Part shown: piece by piece, positions 11,046 through 25,398 of the stretch
How the letters are laid out: each line of letters begins with the position of its first letter
Numbering within the stretch: the first letter of the stretch is position 1
From: Glandiceps talaboti
Taxonomy: Eukaryota; Hemichordata; Enteropneusta; Spengelidae
Assembly: GCF_964340395.1 (NCBI RefSeq)
Contig: NC_135563.1
Span: 1,969,501-2,010,000 of the forward strand
DNA length: 40,500 nucleotides
Direction of reading: 5' to 3'
Position numbers and translations under genes: made by a program
Notes under the pieces: model-generated
What the model was told of the DNA's origin: nothing
The model's database searches: none
What the model saw: only the letters and a program-made list of their open reading frames with translations

Positions 11046-14000
11046 TGGCAAGACTGAATAACACAGGTCTTACCCAACCAGGGTAATACGGTACAAATTG
11101 AAGAACACAGGTCCTACCAGGGTAATACGGTACAGACTGAATAACACAGGTCCTACCTGGGTAATACGGTACTGACTGAATAACACTGGTCCTCCCAGGG
11201 TAATACGGTACAGACTGAATAACACAGGTCCTACCAGGGTAATACAGTACAGACTGAATAACACAGGTCCTACCAGGGTAATACGGTACAGACTGAATAA
11301 CACAGGTCCTACCAGGGTAATACGGTACAGACTGAATAACACGGGTCCTACCAGGGTAATACGGTACATACTGAATAACACAGGTCCTACCAGGGTAATA
11401 CAGTACAGACTGAATAACACAGGTCCTACCAGGGTAATACGGTACAGACTGAATAACACTGGTCCTACCAGGGTAATACGGTACAGACTGAATAACACTG
11501 GTCCTACCAGGGTAATACGGTACAGACTGAATAACACAGGTCCTACCAGGGTAATACGGTACAGACTGAATAACACAGGTCCTACCAGGGTAATACGGTA
11601 CAGACTGAATAACACGGGTCCTACCAGGGTAATACGGTACAGACTGAATAACACGGGTCCTACCAGGGTAATACGGTACAGACTGAATAACACTGGTCCT
11701 ACCAGGGTAATACGGTACAGACTGAATAACATGGGTCCTACCAGGGTAATACGGTACAGACTGAATAACACTGGTCCTACCAGGGTAATACGGTACAGAC
11801 TGAATAACACGGGTCCTACCAGAGTAATACGGTACAGACTGAATAACACTGGTCCTACCAGGGTAATACAGTACAGACTGAATAACACAGGTCCTACCAG
11901 GGTAATACGGTACAGACTGAATAACACAGGTCCTACCAGGGTAATACGGTACAGATTGAATAACACAGGTCCTACCAGGGTAATACGGTACAGATTCAAT
12001 AACACAGGTCCTACCAGGGTAATACGGTACAGACTGAATAACACTGGTCCTACCAGGGTAATACAGTACAGACTGAATAACACAGGTCCTACCAGGGTAA
12101 TACGGTACAGATTGAAGAACACAGGTCCTCCCAGGGTAATATGGTACAGACTGAATAACACTGGTCCTACCAGGGTAATACAGTACAGACTGAATAACAC
12201 GGGTCCTACCAGAGTAATACGGTACAGACTGAATAACACTGGTCCTACCAGGGTAATACGGTACAGACTGAATAACACAGGTCCTACCAGGGTAATACGG
12301 TACAGACTGAATAACACAGGTCCTACCAGGGTAATACGGTACAGACTGAATAACATGGGTCCTACCAGGGTAATACGGTACAGACTGAGTAACACAGGTC
12401 CTACCAGGGTAATACAGTACAGACTGAATAACATGGGTCCTACCAGGGTAATACGGTACAGACTGAGTAACACAGGTCCTACCAGGGTAATACGGTACAG
12501 ACTGAATAACATGGGTCCTACCAGGGTAATACAGTACAGACTGAATAACACAGGTCCTACCAGGGTAATACCGTACAGACTGAATAACACGGTTCTACCA
12601 GGGTAATACGGTACAGACTGAATAACACGGTTCTACCAGGGTAATACAGTACAGACTGAAGAACACTGGTCCTACCAGGGTAATACGGTACAGACTGAAT
12701 AACACAGGTCCTACCGAGGTAATACAGTACAGACTGAATAACACAGGTCCTACCAGGGTAATACAGTACAGACTGAATAACACAGGTCCTACCAGGGTAA
12801 TACGGTACAGACTGAATAACACAGGTCCTACCAGGGTAATACGGTACAGATTGAAGAACACTGGTCCTACCGAGGTAATACAGTACAGACTGAATAACAC
12901 AGGTCCTACCAGGGTAATACAGTACAGACTGAATAACACAGGTCCTACCAGGGTAATACGGTACAGACTGAATAACACGGTTCTACCAGGGTAATACGGT
13001 ACAGACTGAATAACATGGGTCCTACCAGGGTAATACAGTACAGACTGAAGAACACAGGTCCTACCAGGGTAATACGGTACAGACTGAATAACACGGGTCC
13101 TACCGGGGTAATACGGTACAGACTGAATAACATGGGTCCTACCAGGGTAATACGGTACAGACTGAATAACACAGGTCCTACCAGGGTAATACGGTACAGA
13201 CTGAATAACATGGGTCCTACCAGGGTAATACGGTACAGACTGAATAACACGGGTCCTACCAGGGTAATACGGTACAGACTGAATAACACGGTTCTACCAG
13301 GGTAATACGGTACAGACTGAATAACATGGGTCCTACCAGGGTAATACGGTACAGACTGAATAACACAGGTCCTACCAGGGTAATACAGTACAGACTGAAT
13401 AACACGGGTCCTACCAGGGTAATACGGTACAGACTGAATAACACTGGTCCTACCAGGGTAATACAGTACAGACTGAATAACACAGGTCCTACCAGGGTAA
13501 TACGGTACAGACTGAATAACACAGGTCCTACCAGGGTAATACGGTACAGATTGAATAACACAGGTCCTACCAGGGTAATACGGTACAGATTGAATAACAC
13601 AGGTCCTACCAGGGTAATACGGTACAGACTGAATAACACTGGTCCTACCAGGGTAATACAGTACAGACTGAATAACACAGGTCCTACCAGGGTAATACGG
13701 TACAGATTGAAGAACACAGGTCCTCCCAGGGTAATATGGTACAGACTGAATAACACTGGTCCTACCAGGGTAATACAGTACAGACTGAATAACACGGGTC
13801 CTACCAGAGTAATACGGTACAGACTGAATAACACTGGTCCTACCAGGGTAATACGGTACAGACTGAATAACACAGGTCCTACCAGGGTAATACGGTACAG
13901 ACTGAATAACACAGGTCCTACCAGGGTAATACGGTACAGACTGAATAACATGGGTCCTACCAGGGTAATACGGTACAGACTGAGTAACACAGGTCCTACC

Positions 14001-17000
14001 AGGGTAATACAGTACAGACTGAATAACATGGGTCCTACCAGGGTAATACGGTACAGACTGAGTAACACAGGTCCTACCAGGGTAATACGGTACAGACTGA
14101 ATAACATGGGTCCTACCAGGGTAATACAGTACAGACTGAATAACACAGGTCCTACCAGGGTAATACCGTACAGACTGAATAACACGGTTCTACCAGGGTA
14201 ATACGGTACAGACTGAATAACACGGTTCTACCAGGGTAATACAGTACAGACTGAAGAACACTGGTCCTACCAGGGTAATACGGTACAGACTGAATAACAC
14301 AGGTCCTACCGAGGTAATACAGTACAGACTGAATAACACAGGTCCTACCAGGGTAATACAGTACAGACTGAATAACACAGGTCCTACCAGGGTAATACGA
14401 TACAGACTGAATAACACAGGTCCTACCAGGGTAATACGGTACAGACTGAATAACACGGGTCCTACCAGGGTAATACGGTACAGACTGAATAACACGGGTC
14501 CTACCAGGGTAATACGGTACAGACTGAATAACACTGGTCCTACCAGGGTAATACGGTACAGACTGAATAACATGGGTCCTACCAGGGTAATACGGTACAG
14601 ACTGAATAACACTGGTCCTACCAGGGTAATACGGTACAGACTGAATAACACGGGTCCTACCAGGGTAATACGGTACAGACTGAATAACACAGGTCCTACC
14701 AGAGTAATACGGTACAGACTGAATAACACTGGTCCTACCAGGGTAATACAGTACAGACTGAATAACACAGGTCCTACCAGGGTAATACGGTACAGACTGA
14801 ATAACACAGGTCCTACCAGGGTAATACGGTACAGATTGAATAACACAGGTCCTACCAGGGTAATACGGTACAGATTCAATAACACAGGTCCTACCAGGGT
14901 AATACGGTACAGACTGAATAACACTGGTCCTACCAGGGTAATACAGTACAGACTGAATAACACAGGTCCTACCAGGGTAATACGGTACAGATTGAAGAAC
15001 ACAGGTCCTCCCAGGGTAATATGGTACAGACTGAATAACACTGGTCCTACCAGGGTAATACAGTACAGACTGAATAACACGGGTCCTACCAGAGTAATAC
15101 GGTACAGACTGAATAACACTGGTCCTACCAGGGTAATACGGTACAGACTGAATAACACAGGTCCTACCAGGGTAATACGGTACAGACTGAATAACACAGG
15201 TCCTACCAGGGTAATACGGTACAGACTGAATAACATGGGTCCTACCAGGGTAATACGGTACAGACTGAGTAACACAGGTCCTACCAGGGTAATACAGTAC
15301 AGACTGAATAACATGGGTCCTACCAGGGTAATACGGTACAGACTGAGTAACACAGGTCCTACCAGGGTAATACGGTACAGACTGAATAACATGGGTCCTA
15401 CCAGGGTAATACAGTACAGACTGAATAACACAGGTCCTACCAGGGTAATACCGTACAGACTGAATAACACGGTTCTACCAGGGTAATACGGTACAGACTG
15501 AATAACACGGTTCTACCAGGGTAATACAGTACAGACTGAAGAACACTGGTCCTACCAGGGTAATACGGTACAGACTGAATAACACAGGTCCTACCGAGGT
15601 AATACAGTACAGACTGAATAACACAGGTCCTACCAGAGTAATACAGTACAGACTGAATAACACAGGTCCTACCAGGGTAATACGGTACAGACTGAATAAC
15701 ACAGGTCCTACCAGGGTAATACGGTACAGATTGAAGAACACTGGTCCTACCGAGGTAATACAGTACAGACTGAATAACACAGGTCCTACCAGGGTAATAC
15801 AGTACAGACTGAATAACACAGGTCCTACCAGGGTAATACGGTACAGACTGAATAACATGGGTCCTACCAGGGTAATACGGTACAGACTGAATAACACAGG
15901 TCCTACCAGGGTAATACGGTACAGACTGAATAACACGGGTCCTACCAGGGTAATACGGTACAGACTGAATAACACGGGTCCTACCGGGGTAATACGGTAC
16001 AGACTGAATAACATGGGTCCTACCAGGGTAATACGGTACAGACTGAATAACACAGGTCCTACCAGGGTAATACGGTACAGACTGAATAACACGGGTCCTA
16101 CCAGGGTAATACGGTACAGACTGAATAACACGGGTCCTACCAGGGTAATACGGTACAGACTGAATAACACGGTTCTACCAGGGTAATACGGTACAGACTG
16201 AATAACATGGGTCCTACCAGGGTAATACGGTACAGACTGAATAACACAGGTCCTACCAGGGTAATACAGTACAGACTGAATAACACGGGTCCTACCAGGG
16301 TAATACGGTACAGACTGAATAACACTGGTCCTACCAGGGTAATACAGTACAGACTGAATAACACAGGTCCTACCAGGGTAATACGGTACAGACTGAATAA
16401 CACAGGTCCTACCAGGGTAATACGGTACAGATTGAATAACACAGGTCCTACCAGGGTAATACGGTACAGATTGAATAACACAGGTCCTACCAGGGTAATA
16501 CGGTACAGACTGAATAACACTGGTCCTACCAGGGTAATACAGTACAGACTGAATAACACAGGTCCTACCAGGGTAATACGGTACAGATTGAAGAACACAG
16601 GTCCTCCCAGGGTAATATGGTACAGACTGAATAACACTGGTCCTACCAGGGTAATACAGTACAGACTGAATAACACGGGTCCTACCAGAGTAATACGGTA
16701 CAGACTGAATAACACTGGTCCTACCAGGGTAATACGGTACAGACTGAATAACACAGGTCCTACCAGGGTAATACGGTACAGACTGAATAACACAGGTCCT
16801 ACCAGGGTAATACGGTACAGACTGAATAACATGGGTCCTACCAGGGTAATACGGTACAGACTGAGTAACACAGGTCCTACCAGGGTAATACCGTACAGAC
16901 TGAATAACACGGTTCTACCAGGGTAATACGGTACAGACTGAATAACACGGTTCTACCAGGGTAATACAGTACAGACTGAAGAACACTGGTCCTACCAGGG

Positions 17001-20000
17001 TAATACGGTACAGACTGAATAACACAGGTCCTACCGAGGTAATACAGTACAGACTGAATAACACAGGTCCTACCAGGGTAATACAGTACAGACTGAATAA
17101 CACAGGTCCTACCAGGGTAATACGGTACAGACTGAATAACACAGGTCCTACCAGGGTAATACGGTACAGATTGAAGAACACTGGTCCTACCGAGGTAATA
17201 CAGTACAGACTGAATAACACAGGTCCTACCAGGGTAATACAGTACAGACTGAATAACACAGGTCCTACCAGGGTAATACGGTACAGACTGAATAACACGG
17301 TTCTACCAGGGTAATACGGTACAGACTGAATAACATGGGTCCTACCAGGGTAATACAGTACAGACTGAAGAACACAGGTCCTACCAGGGTAATACGGTAC
17401 AGACTGAATAACACGGGTCCTACCGGGGTAATACGGTACAGACTGAATAACACGGGTCCTACCGGGGTAATACGGTACAGACTGAATAACATGGGTCCTA
17501 CCAGGGTAATACGGTACAGACTGAATAACACAGGTCCTACCAGGGTAATACGGTACAGACTGAATAACACGGGTCCTACCAGGGTAATACGGTACAGACT
17601 GAATAACACGGGTCCTACCAGGGTAATACGGTACAGACTGAATAACACGGTTCTACCAGGGTAATACGGTACAGACTGAATAACATGGGTCCTACCAGGG
17701 TAATACGGTACAGACTGAATAACACAGGTCCTACCAGGGTAATACAGTACAGACTGAATAACACGGGTCCTACCAGGGTAATACAGTACAGACTGAATAA
17801 CACTGGTCCTACCAGGGTAATACAGTACAGACTGAATAACACAGGTCCTACCAGGGTAATACGGTACAGACTGAATAACACAGGTCCTACCAGGGTAATA
17901 CGGTACAGATTGAATAGCACAGGTCCTACCAGGGTAATACGGTACAGATTGAATAACACAGGTCCTACCAGGGTAATACGGTACAGACTGAATAACACTG
18001 GTCCTACCAGGGTAATACAGTACAGACTGAATAACACAGGTCCTACCAGGGTAATACGGTACAGATTGAAGAACACAGGTCCTCCCAGGGTAATATGGTA
18101 CAGACTGAATAACACTGGTCCTACCAGGGTAATACAGTACAGACTGAATAACACAGGTCCTACCAGGGTAATACGGTACAGACTGAATAACATGGGTCCT
18201 ACCAGGGTAATACGGTACAGACTGAGTAACACAGGTCCTACCAGGGTAATACAGTACAGACTGAATAACATGGGTCCTACCAGGGTAATACGGTACAGAC
18301 TGAGTAACACAGGTCCTACCAGGGTAATACGGTACAGACTGAATAACATGGGTCCTACCAGGGTAATACAGTACAGACTGAATAACACAGGTCCTACCAG
18401 GGTAATACCGTACAGACTGAATAACACGGTTCTACCAGGGTAATACGGTACAGACTGAATAACACGGTTCTACCAGGGTAATACAGTACAGACTGAAGAA
18501 CACTGGTCCTACCAGGGTAATACGGTACAGACTGAATAACACAGGTCCTACCGAGGTAATACAGTACAGACTGAATAACACAGGTCCTACCAGGGTAATA
18601 CAGTACAGACTGAATAACACAGGTCCTACCAGGGTAATACGGTACAGACTGAATAACACAGGTCCTACCAGGGTAATACGGTACAGATTGAAGAACACTG
18701 GTCCTACCGAGGTAATACAGTACAGACTGAATAACACAGGTCCTACCAGGGTAATACAGTACAGACTGAATAACACAGGTCCTACCAGGGTAATACGGTA
18801 CAGACTGAATAACACGGTTCTACCAGGGTAATACGGTACAGACTGAATAACATGGGTCCTACCAGGGTAATACAGTACAGACTGAAGAACACAGGTCCTA
18901 CCAGGGTAATACGGTACAGACTGAATAACACGGGTCCTACCGGGGTAATACGGTACAGACTGAATAACATGGGTCCTACCAGGGTAATACGGTACAGATT
19001 GAATAACACAGGTCCTACCAGGGTAATACGGTACAGACTGAATAACACGGGTCCTACCAGGGTAATACGGTACAGACTGAATAACACGGGTCCTACCAGG
19101 GTAATACGGTACAGACTGAATAACACGGTTCTACCAGGGTAATACGGTACAGACTGAATAACATGGGTCCTACCAGGGTAATACGGTACAGACTGAATAA
19201 CACAGGTCCTACCAGGGTAATACAGTACAGACTGAATAACACGGGTCCTACCAGGGTAATACGGTACAGACTGAATAACACGGGTCCTACCAGGGTAATA
19301 CGGTACAGACTGAATAACACAGGTCCTACCAGGGTAATACGGTACAGACTGAATAACATGGGTCCTATCAGGGTAATACGGTACAGACTGAATAACACGG
19401 TTCTACCAGGGTAATACGGTACAGACTGAATAACATGGGTTCTACCAGGGTAATACAGTACAGACTGAATAACACAGGTCCTACCGAGGTAATACGGTAC
19501 AGACTGAATAACACGGGTCCTACCGGGGTAATACGGTACAGACTGAATAACATGGGTCCTACCAGGGTAATACGGTACAGACTGAATAACGCAGGTCCTA
19601 CCAGGGTAATATGGTACAGACTGAATAACACGGGTCCTACCAGGGTAATACGGTACAGACTGAATAACACAGGTCCTACCAGGGTAATACAGTACAGACT
19701 GAATAACACGGGTCCTACCAGGGTAATACGGTACAGACTGAATAACACAGGTCCTACCAGGGTAATACAGTACAGACTGAATAACACGGGTCCTACCAGG
19801 GTAATACGGTACAGACTGAATAACACGGGTCCTACCAGGGTAATACGGTACAGACTGAATAACACAGGTCCTACCAGGGTAATATGGTACAGACTGAATA
19901 ACACGGGTCCTACCAGGGTAATACGGTACAGACTGAATAACACAGGTCCTACCAGGGTAATACAGTACAGACTGAATAACACAGGTCCTACCAGGGTAAT

Positions 20001-20063
20001 ACGGTACAGACTGAATAACACAGGTCCTACCAGGGTAATACGGTACAGATTGAAGAACACATG
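11046..20063. repeat. 39-bp minisatellite, about 230 copies, with higher-order blocks
   Basis: The unit is CTGAATAACACAGGTCCTAC followed by CAGGGTAATACGGTACAGA, with frequent CACAGG/CACTGG/CACGGG/CATGGG, CGG/CAG and GAATAAC/GAAGAAC variants. A 38-bp variant containing CGGTTCTACC recurs near 12600, 12630, 12980, 13290, 14180, 14220, 15475, 15510, 16170, 16910, 16945, 17300, 17650, 18425, 18460, 18815, 19125 and 19400. It shifts the frame and marks higher-order blocks of about 1.3-1.6 kb, each made of sub-blocks of roughly 700 and 600-900 bp. Open frames on both strands (for example minus 11070-12590) are 13-residue echoes of the unit, not genes. Confidence 0.95.
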
Positions 20064-20427
20064 CTCATCGTCGCTACCCATGGCCTGTTTTATGACACCG
20101 TTCTTAACGTGCCGCCCCCCACTGGAAGTGTAACGGAAGAAATAACAGCTCAGGTTTGCGAGAATGCACATGCCCTAATACTGGTACAATATATATATAT
20201 ATATTGTGTATCATATTTTGTACCAGAAGTCAGGTAAAATGAAGGAGATAGTGATATTAGGGTTATGGATGTTAGATTCCATGATAAAGTTGAGAAGAAA
20301 AAAATGGTGTGAAAGACTTTAGCCAGTGTGAAATTATTAACACAATGGAGGTTGGTGTCTAGTGTCCTTCAGATGTGTGTATAAGATTTGTTACAGTTAT
20401 AAAGTGAAACATGTATTTGTAGCAATG
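20064..20427. other. Array flank, nothing specific seen
   Basis: Unique sequence after the 39-bp array, with a short TA run near 20190-20205. No gene or transposon is recognisable. Confidence 0.5.
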
Positions 20428-20740
20428 GGGGGGGGGGACGTCATTTGTCTGTTCAAGATAGCAAGAGATGGTTACACAGTGGGGGGGGGGGGCATGAAAT
20501 GTCATTTGTCACAACATAATGTTTAAGATAGCAAAAGATGGTGGCGGGTGGGGGGGGAGAGATGGTTACAGGGGGGCATGAAATGTCATTTGTCACAACA
20601 TAATGTTTAAGATAGCAAAAGATGGTGGCGGCTGGGGGGGAGAGATGGTTACACGGGGGGGGGCATGAAATGTCATTTGTCACAACATACTATTTAAGAT
20701 AGCAAAAGATGGTGGCGGGTGGGGGCATGAATTGTCATCT
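20428..20740. repeat. G-run tandem repeat, about four imperfect units
   Basis: GGCATGAAATGTCATTTGTC, ACAACATAATGTTTAAGATA and GCAAAAGATGGTGGCGG recur, separated by G-runs of 7-12 bases (for example 20428-20437 and 20480-20491). Unit lengths differ because the G-runs and an inserted GAGAGATGGTTACA segment vary. Single-strand G-runs of this kind can form quadruplexes. Confidence 0.8.
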
Positions 20741-21000
20741 CTCTTATTTAGAACACTAAATAATAAGGTAAAATGTGGTGGTAAACAAAATTTGAAGATC
20801 ACAGTGATACATAACATTTGACATGGGTTTCATTACCAATGAACACATTTATAAAGCCACTTCAAGGCTAATTTTCAATCCCAGGTCAGTGTGTCGACAC
20901 TTCCGATGTGTATCGAGCCAACACTTTTAAGAAAACGGTCCCCAAATGCAAGTGATATCAAAATGCAGTGACAGATTTCTTTCCTGTATATTCATAATAC
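20741..21000. other. Unique intergenic sequence, nothing specific seen
   Basis: AT-rich sequence with no gene-like frame, splice site pair or repeat that I can support. Confidence 0.4.
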
Positions 21001-21002
21001 TG

Positions 21003-21290
21003 TAGGTTGTCGAGCGGTTAGCTTGTACGCCTCTTACCTCTGTAGCCTGGGTTCTAACCTGTCAGGTGTCGACTGGGTTTGATTTCAAATTTAACCAGGT
21101 CTGTACATGTATGTAAGAAGGGTGATGCTCAGTTTGACCCTTTCGAACAACGCAGGTTTTCCCCGGGTACTCTGGTTTTCTCCTTCTTCTTCAACACTAG
21201 GACGCTGCTCTTGTGGCGACCATTCAACAAATTTTCGAATTTGTGTGGACGAATAAAGATTAGTCCAACATTAGGAGATAACAAATATGT
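21003..21290 (+). mobile_element. tRNA-derived SINE-like element
   Basis: An A-box-like TGTCGAGCGGTTAGC lies at 21008-21022 and a B-box-like GGTTCTAACCT at 21050-21060, spaced as in a Ser/Leu-type tRNA head. Downstream, 21155-21183 reads GGTTTTCCCCGGGTACTC, then TGGTTTTCTCC. I recall this block as a conserved central domain in SINEs of several invertebrates. The cloverleaf is not intact, so this is not a tRNA gene. The 3' end is uncertain. Confidence 0.55.
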
Positions 21291-22300
21291 AATACTCTAT
21301 AAAAACGACAGTTTCATAGCAGGCACTGTATGAGCTCTGTGAGTGTGTGAGATGGTCGAGTCATATAACGTAATGAGTGTCATCTTAATTTGACCCCTAT
21401 TTATATGCAATGTGGGCCTTTAAATGAAGAAGAAAATCACTATAATCGGGAACACTTCACAAGATGTAATGCAGTGAATTAATATTAGTGAAATTCTTGG
21501 CCTCGATAAACATAGCATACTATACTGCTTTCTCTATGTTCTATTGTAACAATGTGAGAGGGGAACCTCTAATGTTAACGTAACCCTCCTCCAATGTTAA
21601 TCTCTCTCTCGCTTTCTCCACTCCATGCACGGGATCGACTTGGACTACACACGGTGTTCATGGTTAACCTGTATCATTTAGAAGTAGGCACGGAGCAGAT
21701 CGAAGCTCCTAGTCTAGGCCTAGCTGTTGCCTTCAGCTCGCTCACTTCCAAAGAATTCCAAACTTTATTATTCCATTAAATTCTTTTAAACATAACATAT
21801 ACAATACTCAAATGATTGGGTGATAAAATAATCAGCACCATAAATGAATAAAACGGAAGTATTGCCGTCGCCTTAATTCAATGCAAATAATATTGACAAA
21901 TATGAAAACTAGCCAAACAATGTGATCACGTCATTGTTCTTCCAACTGTCTGTAATCAGTCATTATTTGACACTTGATCTTATAATAACTTAATTATGTT
22001 GTCATCTTAGAAGAATACTATTCGCAATATGCAAACATTTGTTCTAAGTATTAATTCATGACAGCTGAGAGTTCACGGTGACCTCGCGTGACATTAAAAC
22101 TTAGCGAATATTAAAAAGTTGTATTTTATCATCGTTTAATAACACTATTATTTATTTATTAAAGCATGTGGAGCCATTTGCTGTATTACGTATTTCATAA
22201 CCTTATCAAAAATTCTAAAGTTTTATCATTTTAATTGAGAGTGGCTCCTCCCTCTCCCTCCACACTATTCAACATCTTGTTAAACTATTTGGTTGCCACC
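21291..22300. other. Unique intergenic sequence, nothing specific seen
   Basis: AT-rich DNA. The frame at 21594-21779 lacks splice context and recognisable similarity. No RNA gene or repeat is evident. Confidence 0.45.
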
Positions 22301-22301
22301 A

Positions 22302-22364
22302 CCCCCCCCCCACGTCACCACCACCACCACCACCACCACCACCACCACCACCACCACCACCACA
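22302..22364. repeat. Poly-C and CAC trinucleotide microsatellite
   Basis: A run of C is followed by about 15 CAC repeats. A short frame reads it as a His run, which is an artefact. Confidence 0.95.
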
Positions 22365-23040
22365 CATACACCGTTGAGTTTGGCGTAATTTTCACTAGAA
22401 TCTACTATTTTAAATGGTGTAAATGCGTAACCTTCAACTGACATCCCTTCTTTCATGCCAGTGAATGAATTTATGAATTACTTGTAGGAATACTGATTTT
22501 ACCTGGATTTTACGGCGATTTTATGAAGCATACCTGATCCCCGGTCCGGTTTTTCGCTCATAGCTTCCTTAATACGGACCTGAAAGTTTACCAAGTTCAC
22601 AAAAAGATGAATTCTTATGTACTTTAAATTATTATACTGTAAAAAATAAATTGACAAGGCCTTTGGGTATTGAAGAATTTTTGGTAGAAAGTGTTTGATT
22701 TGACTCGGAAATTGAAACTGACCTGGTTCAAATTTGACCATGAACGATGATCTTCTTATCTCAAAACAGAAACACGGGAGTGCAAACATGTTTCTCACTA
22801 AGACCTAACAAAACGATTGTGCGGTTCAAATTACGCTCAAATTTAGAATAGGTGGGGTACCACTAGGTTTGTGTGTGTGTTTTTTTCATATGCGAGTGTT
22901 TAGTTTAGGTAGTTATGTTTTCCGTTGTTTTCCATATCGTCTCTGTGACATTGGTTTCTTCTCATCAGCCATGTACAGCCATTACAGGTTGAAAGAATAG
23001 TTTGTACTTTCCAGAAGGAAGGTTTTATATTGGGAATGAA
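22365..23040. other. Unique intergenic sequence, nothing specific seen
   Basis: A minus-strand frame at 22499-22798 (99 codons) is open but has no recognisable domain, conserved motif or splice context. I do not call it a gene. Confidence 0.4.
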
Positions 23041-23043
23041 AAA

Positions 23044-23474
<431 letters not shown>

Positions 23475-23477
<3 letters not shown>

Positions 23478-24825
23478 AGTATTTTCTAAAAATCGACTGG
23501 CTCAATTCAAACAAAATTTGGTGCATGTGTTCTTTAGGGTAAAGCCAGACGCACACTAGAGCAATCAGCTGAGCAAAATTTCACTCCTTGCAATTTCCTT
23601 ACGTCGAGTTTTGACCAAAATACCTGTAGCCATTGCTTTACTGAGCGGGAATAGTCACGAAACTATACCAAATGAGATACTAGTAACTATCTCATGCTAT
23701 GACACAATAACCGGAAATGGGTATTTAGTTGTTTAGGTCAAAGATCGTCACGTTTGTCTTCTAAAACCATGAAAATACAGTCGTTATTGATGTAGAAATT
23801 ACTCACCTGTATTTTAGACCACAGGGCACTCAGGCTTAGTTAGTTATGTTTACGAAAACAAACAAACAAACAAACAGTAAATGAATAAATTAATAAATAA
23901 GTAAATACTGACATTCATGAACAAGAGAGTAATTACAACATTAAGAATTACTACATGTTTTCCTGTATACAAAATGACCACAATTGATGCATAGCCAACA
24001 AGGGATGTGACCTGATTTTTCACGCCAACTTTTGATGTCCTTTGATGCAATTGTGTATATGTTAGTCTGCTGGTGGAGCCCTCAGTGTCAAGAGTCTGGG
24101 TAACCAAGACTATGTATATGTATCTATATATATCAAAGCATAATTTTGAATGTTGGTATAAAACATTGAATATAAGGCTAACATTGAAATATTCTTATTA
24201 TTACACACAATGTTTCACTTGTTAAATTCTAATGACAATTACTATGCATGTTAGATCGCTCACTGAATACCTTTGACCTTTTCATCTGGCACGCATTTAC
24301 ATAAACATGACATCTCAACAAAACATTAGGAGGTACAGATCCTAGAGGGCATTAATTTGTGCGGTTTTTATTATAAATGTTTGCAAACTACCAAAGGTTT
24401 ACCCTCTGAGTCGCCAGGTAGATCTCATTTTTCTTTGGGGATGATGCACTTGCACGTACTACTATCCCAAGATATTGTGTTCTTGAACGAGCAATTGGCA
24501 CTTCAAATAGCCAAACTATCTTGTAGATTCCTGTCCTGAACATAATTCAATGGTATATTTTAGTTGTGCGAATTGTCCTGTGTCATCAATAAACACTGAA
24601 TCTGCATGAAATGTGACTATTTGCCCTTGTGTTTCATGTCCAACATTCTGAAAGTGCCTGAAGTTGACAAAAAGTGTTTACTCTTGAATGAACCCAGTAC
24701 GTACAAGAACAGGTATGAAATCTATGTGAAAAATGTAATTCCTAGAACAGAAGACACTAATTGCGCAATGATTTTGGAAAAAAAAAGATAACATGGTGAA
24801 TTGCAGAGAAAAAATAGCCTGACAA
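23475..24825. other. Unique intergenic sequence with a short AAAC run
   Basis: AAAC repeats lie at 23860-23876. The segment AGAGTCTGGGTAACCAAGAC near 24090 matches the core of the 82-bp tandem array in intron 4 (31050-31540), which suggests a dispersed element. No gene is seen. Confidence 0.45.
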
Positions 24826-24829
24826 CTAA

Positions 24830-25275
24830 TAACAAATCTACACCAAATACAATGACTGATTCACATCTTTGGATCTAAATCTACACCAAATACAATGACT
24901 GATTCACATCTATGGATCTAAATCTACACCAAATACAATGACTGATTCACATCTATGGATCTAAATCTACACCAAATACAATGACTGATTCACATCTTTG
25001 GATCTAAATCTACACCAAATACAATGACTGATTCACATCTATGGATCTAAATCTACACCAAATACAATGACTGATTCACATCTTTGGATCTAAATCTACA
25101 CCAAATACAATGACTGATTCACATCTATGGATCTAAATCTACACCAAATACAATGACTGATTCACATCTATGGATCTAAATCTACACCAAATACAATGAC
25201 GGATTCACATCTTTGGATCTAAATCTACACCAAATACAATGACTGATTCACATCTTTGGATCTAAATGTGAATCC
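24830..25275. repeat. 43-bp minisatellite, about 10 copies, just upstream of the GH65 gene
   Basis: The unit is AAATCTACACCAAATACAAT, then GACTGATTCACATCTTTGGA, then TCT. TTTGG and TATGG alternate irregularly between copies. The last copy passes into ATGTGAATC, which pairs with its own GATTCACAT to form a 9-bp stem around a TTTGGATCTA-type loop. The array ends about 125 bp before the start codon at 25399. Confidence 0.95.
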
Positions 25276-25398
25276 AAAAATATATTCAGTCGATACCTGA
25301 CCTGACCTGACCTGGTCTGTACCTGGCCTGTACTGCGTTTTGTACTGACGACCGGTTCGAATTGCTGACACAATCAACATAACTAGAACATTGACAAC
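25276..25398 (+). promoter_or_regulatory. Probable promoter and 5' leader of the GH65 gene
   Basis: An AT-rich AAAATATATTC at about 25278 is followed by CCTGA repeats (about 25297-25315), related CTGTACCTGG words, and a leader ending ATTGACAAC before ATGG. The start has a favourable A three bases upstream and a G after the ATG. No transcription start can be fixed from sequence alone. Confidence 0.3.

Noticed and set aside
11070-12590. 506-codon minus-strand open frame of 13-residue repeats (and its equivalents through 20,171)
   Set aside because: It is a direct reading of a 39-bp DNA repeat. Comparable frames exist on the opposite strand, frames break at 38-bp units, and there are no splice sites or domains.
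21003-21075. Possible functional tRNA gene
   Set aside because: A- and B-box-like words are present, but the acceptor and other stems do not pair convincingly. A SINE head explains it better.
22499-22798. 99-codon minus-strand frame
   Set aside because: Open but with no recognisable domain, no splice context and AT-rich biased composition. Not supported as a gene.
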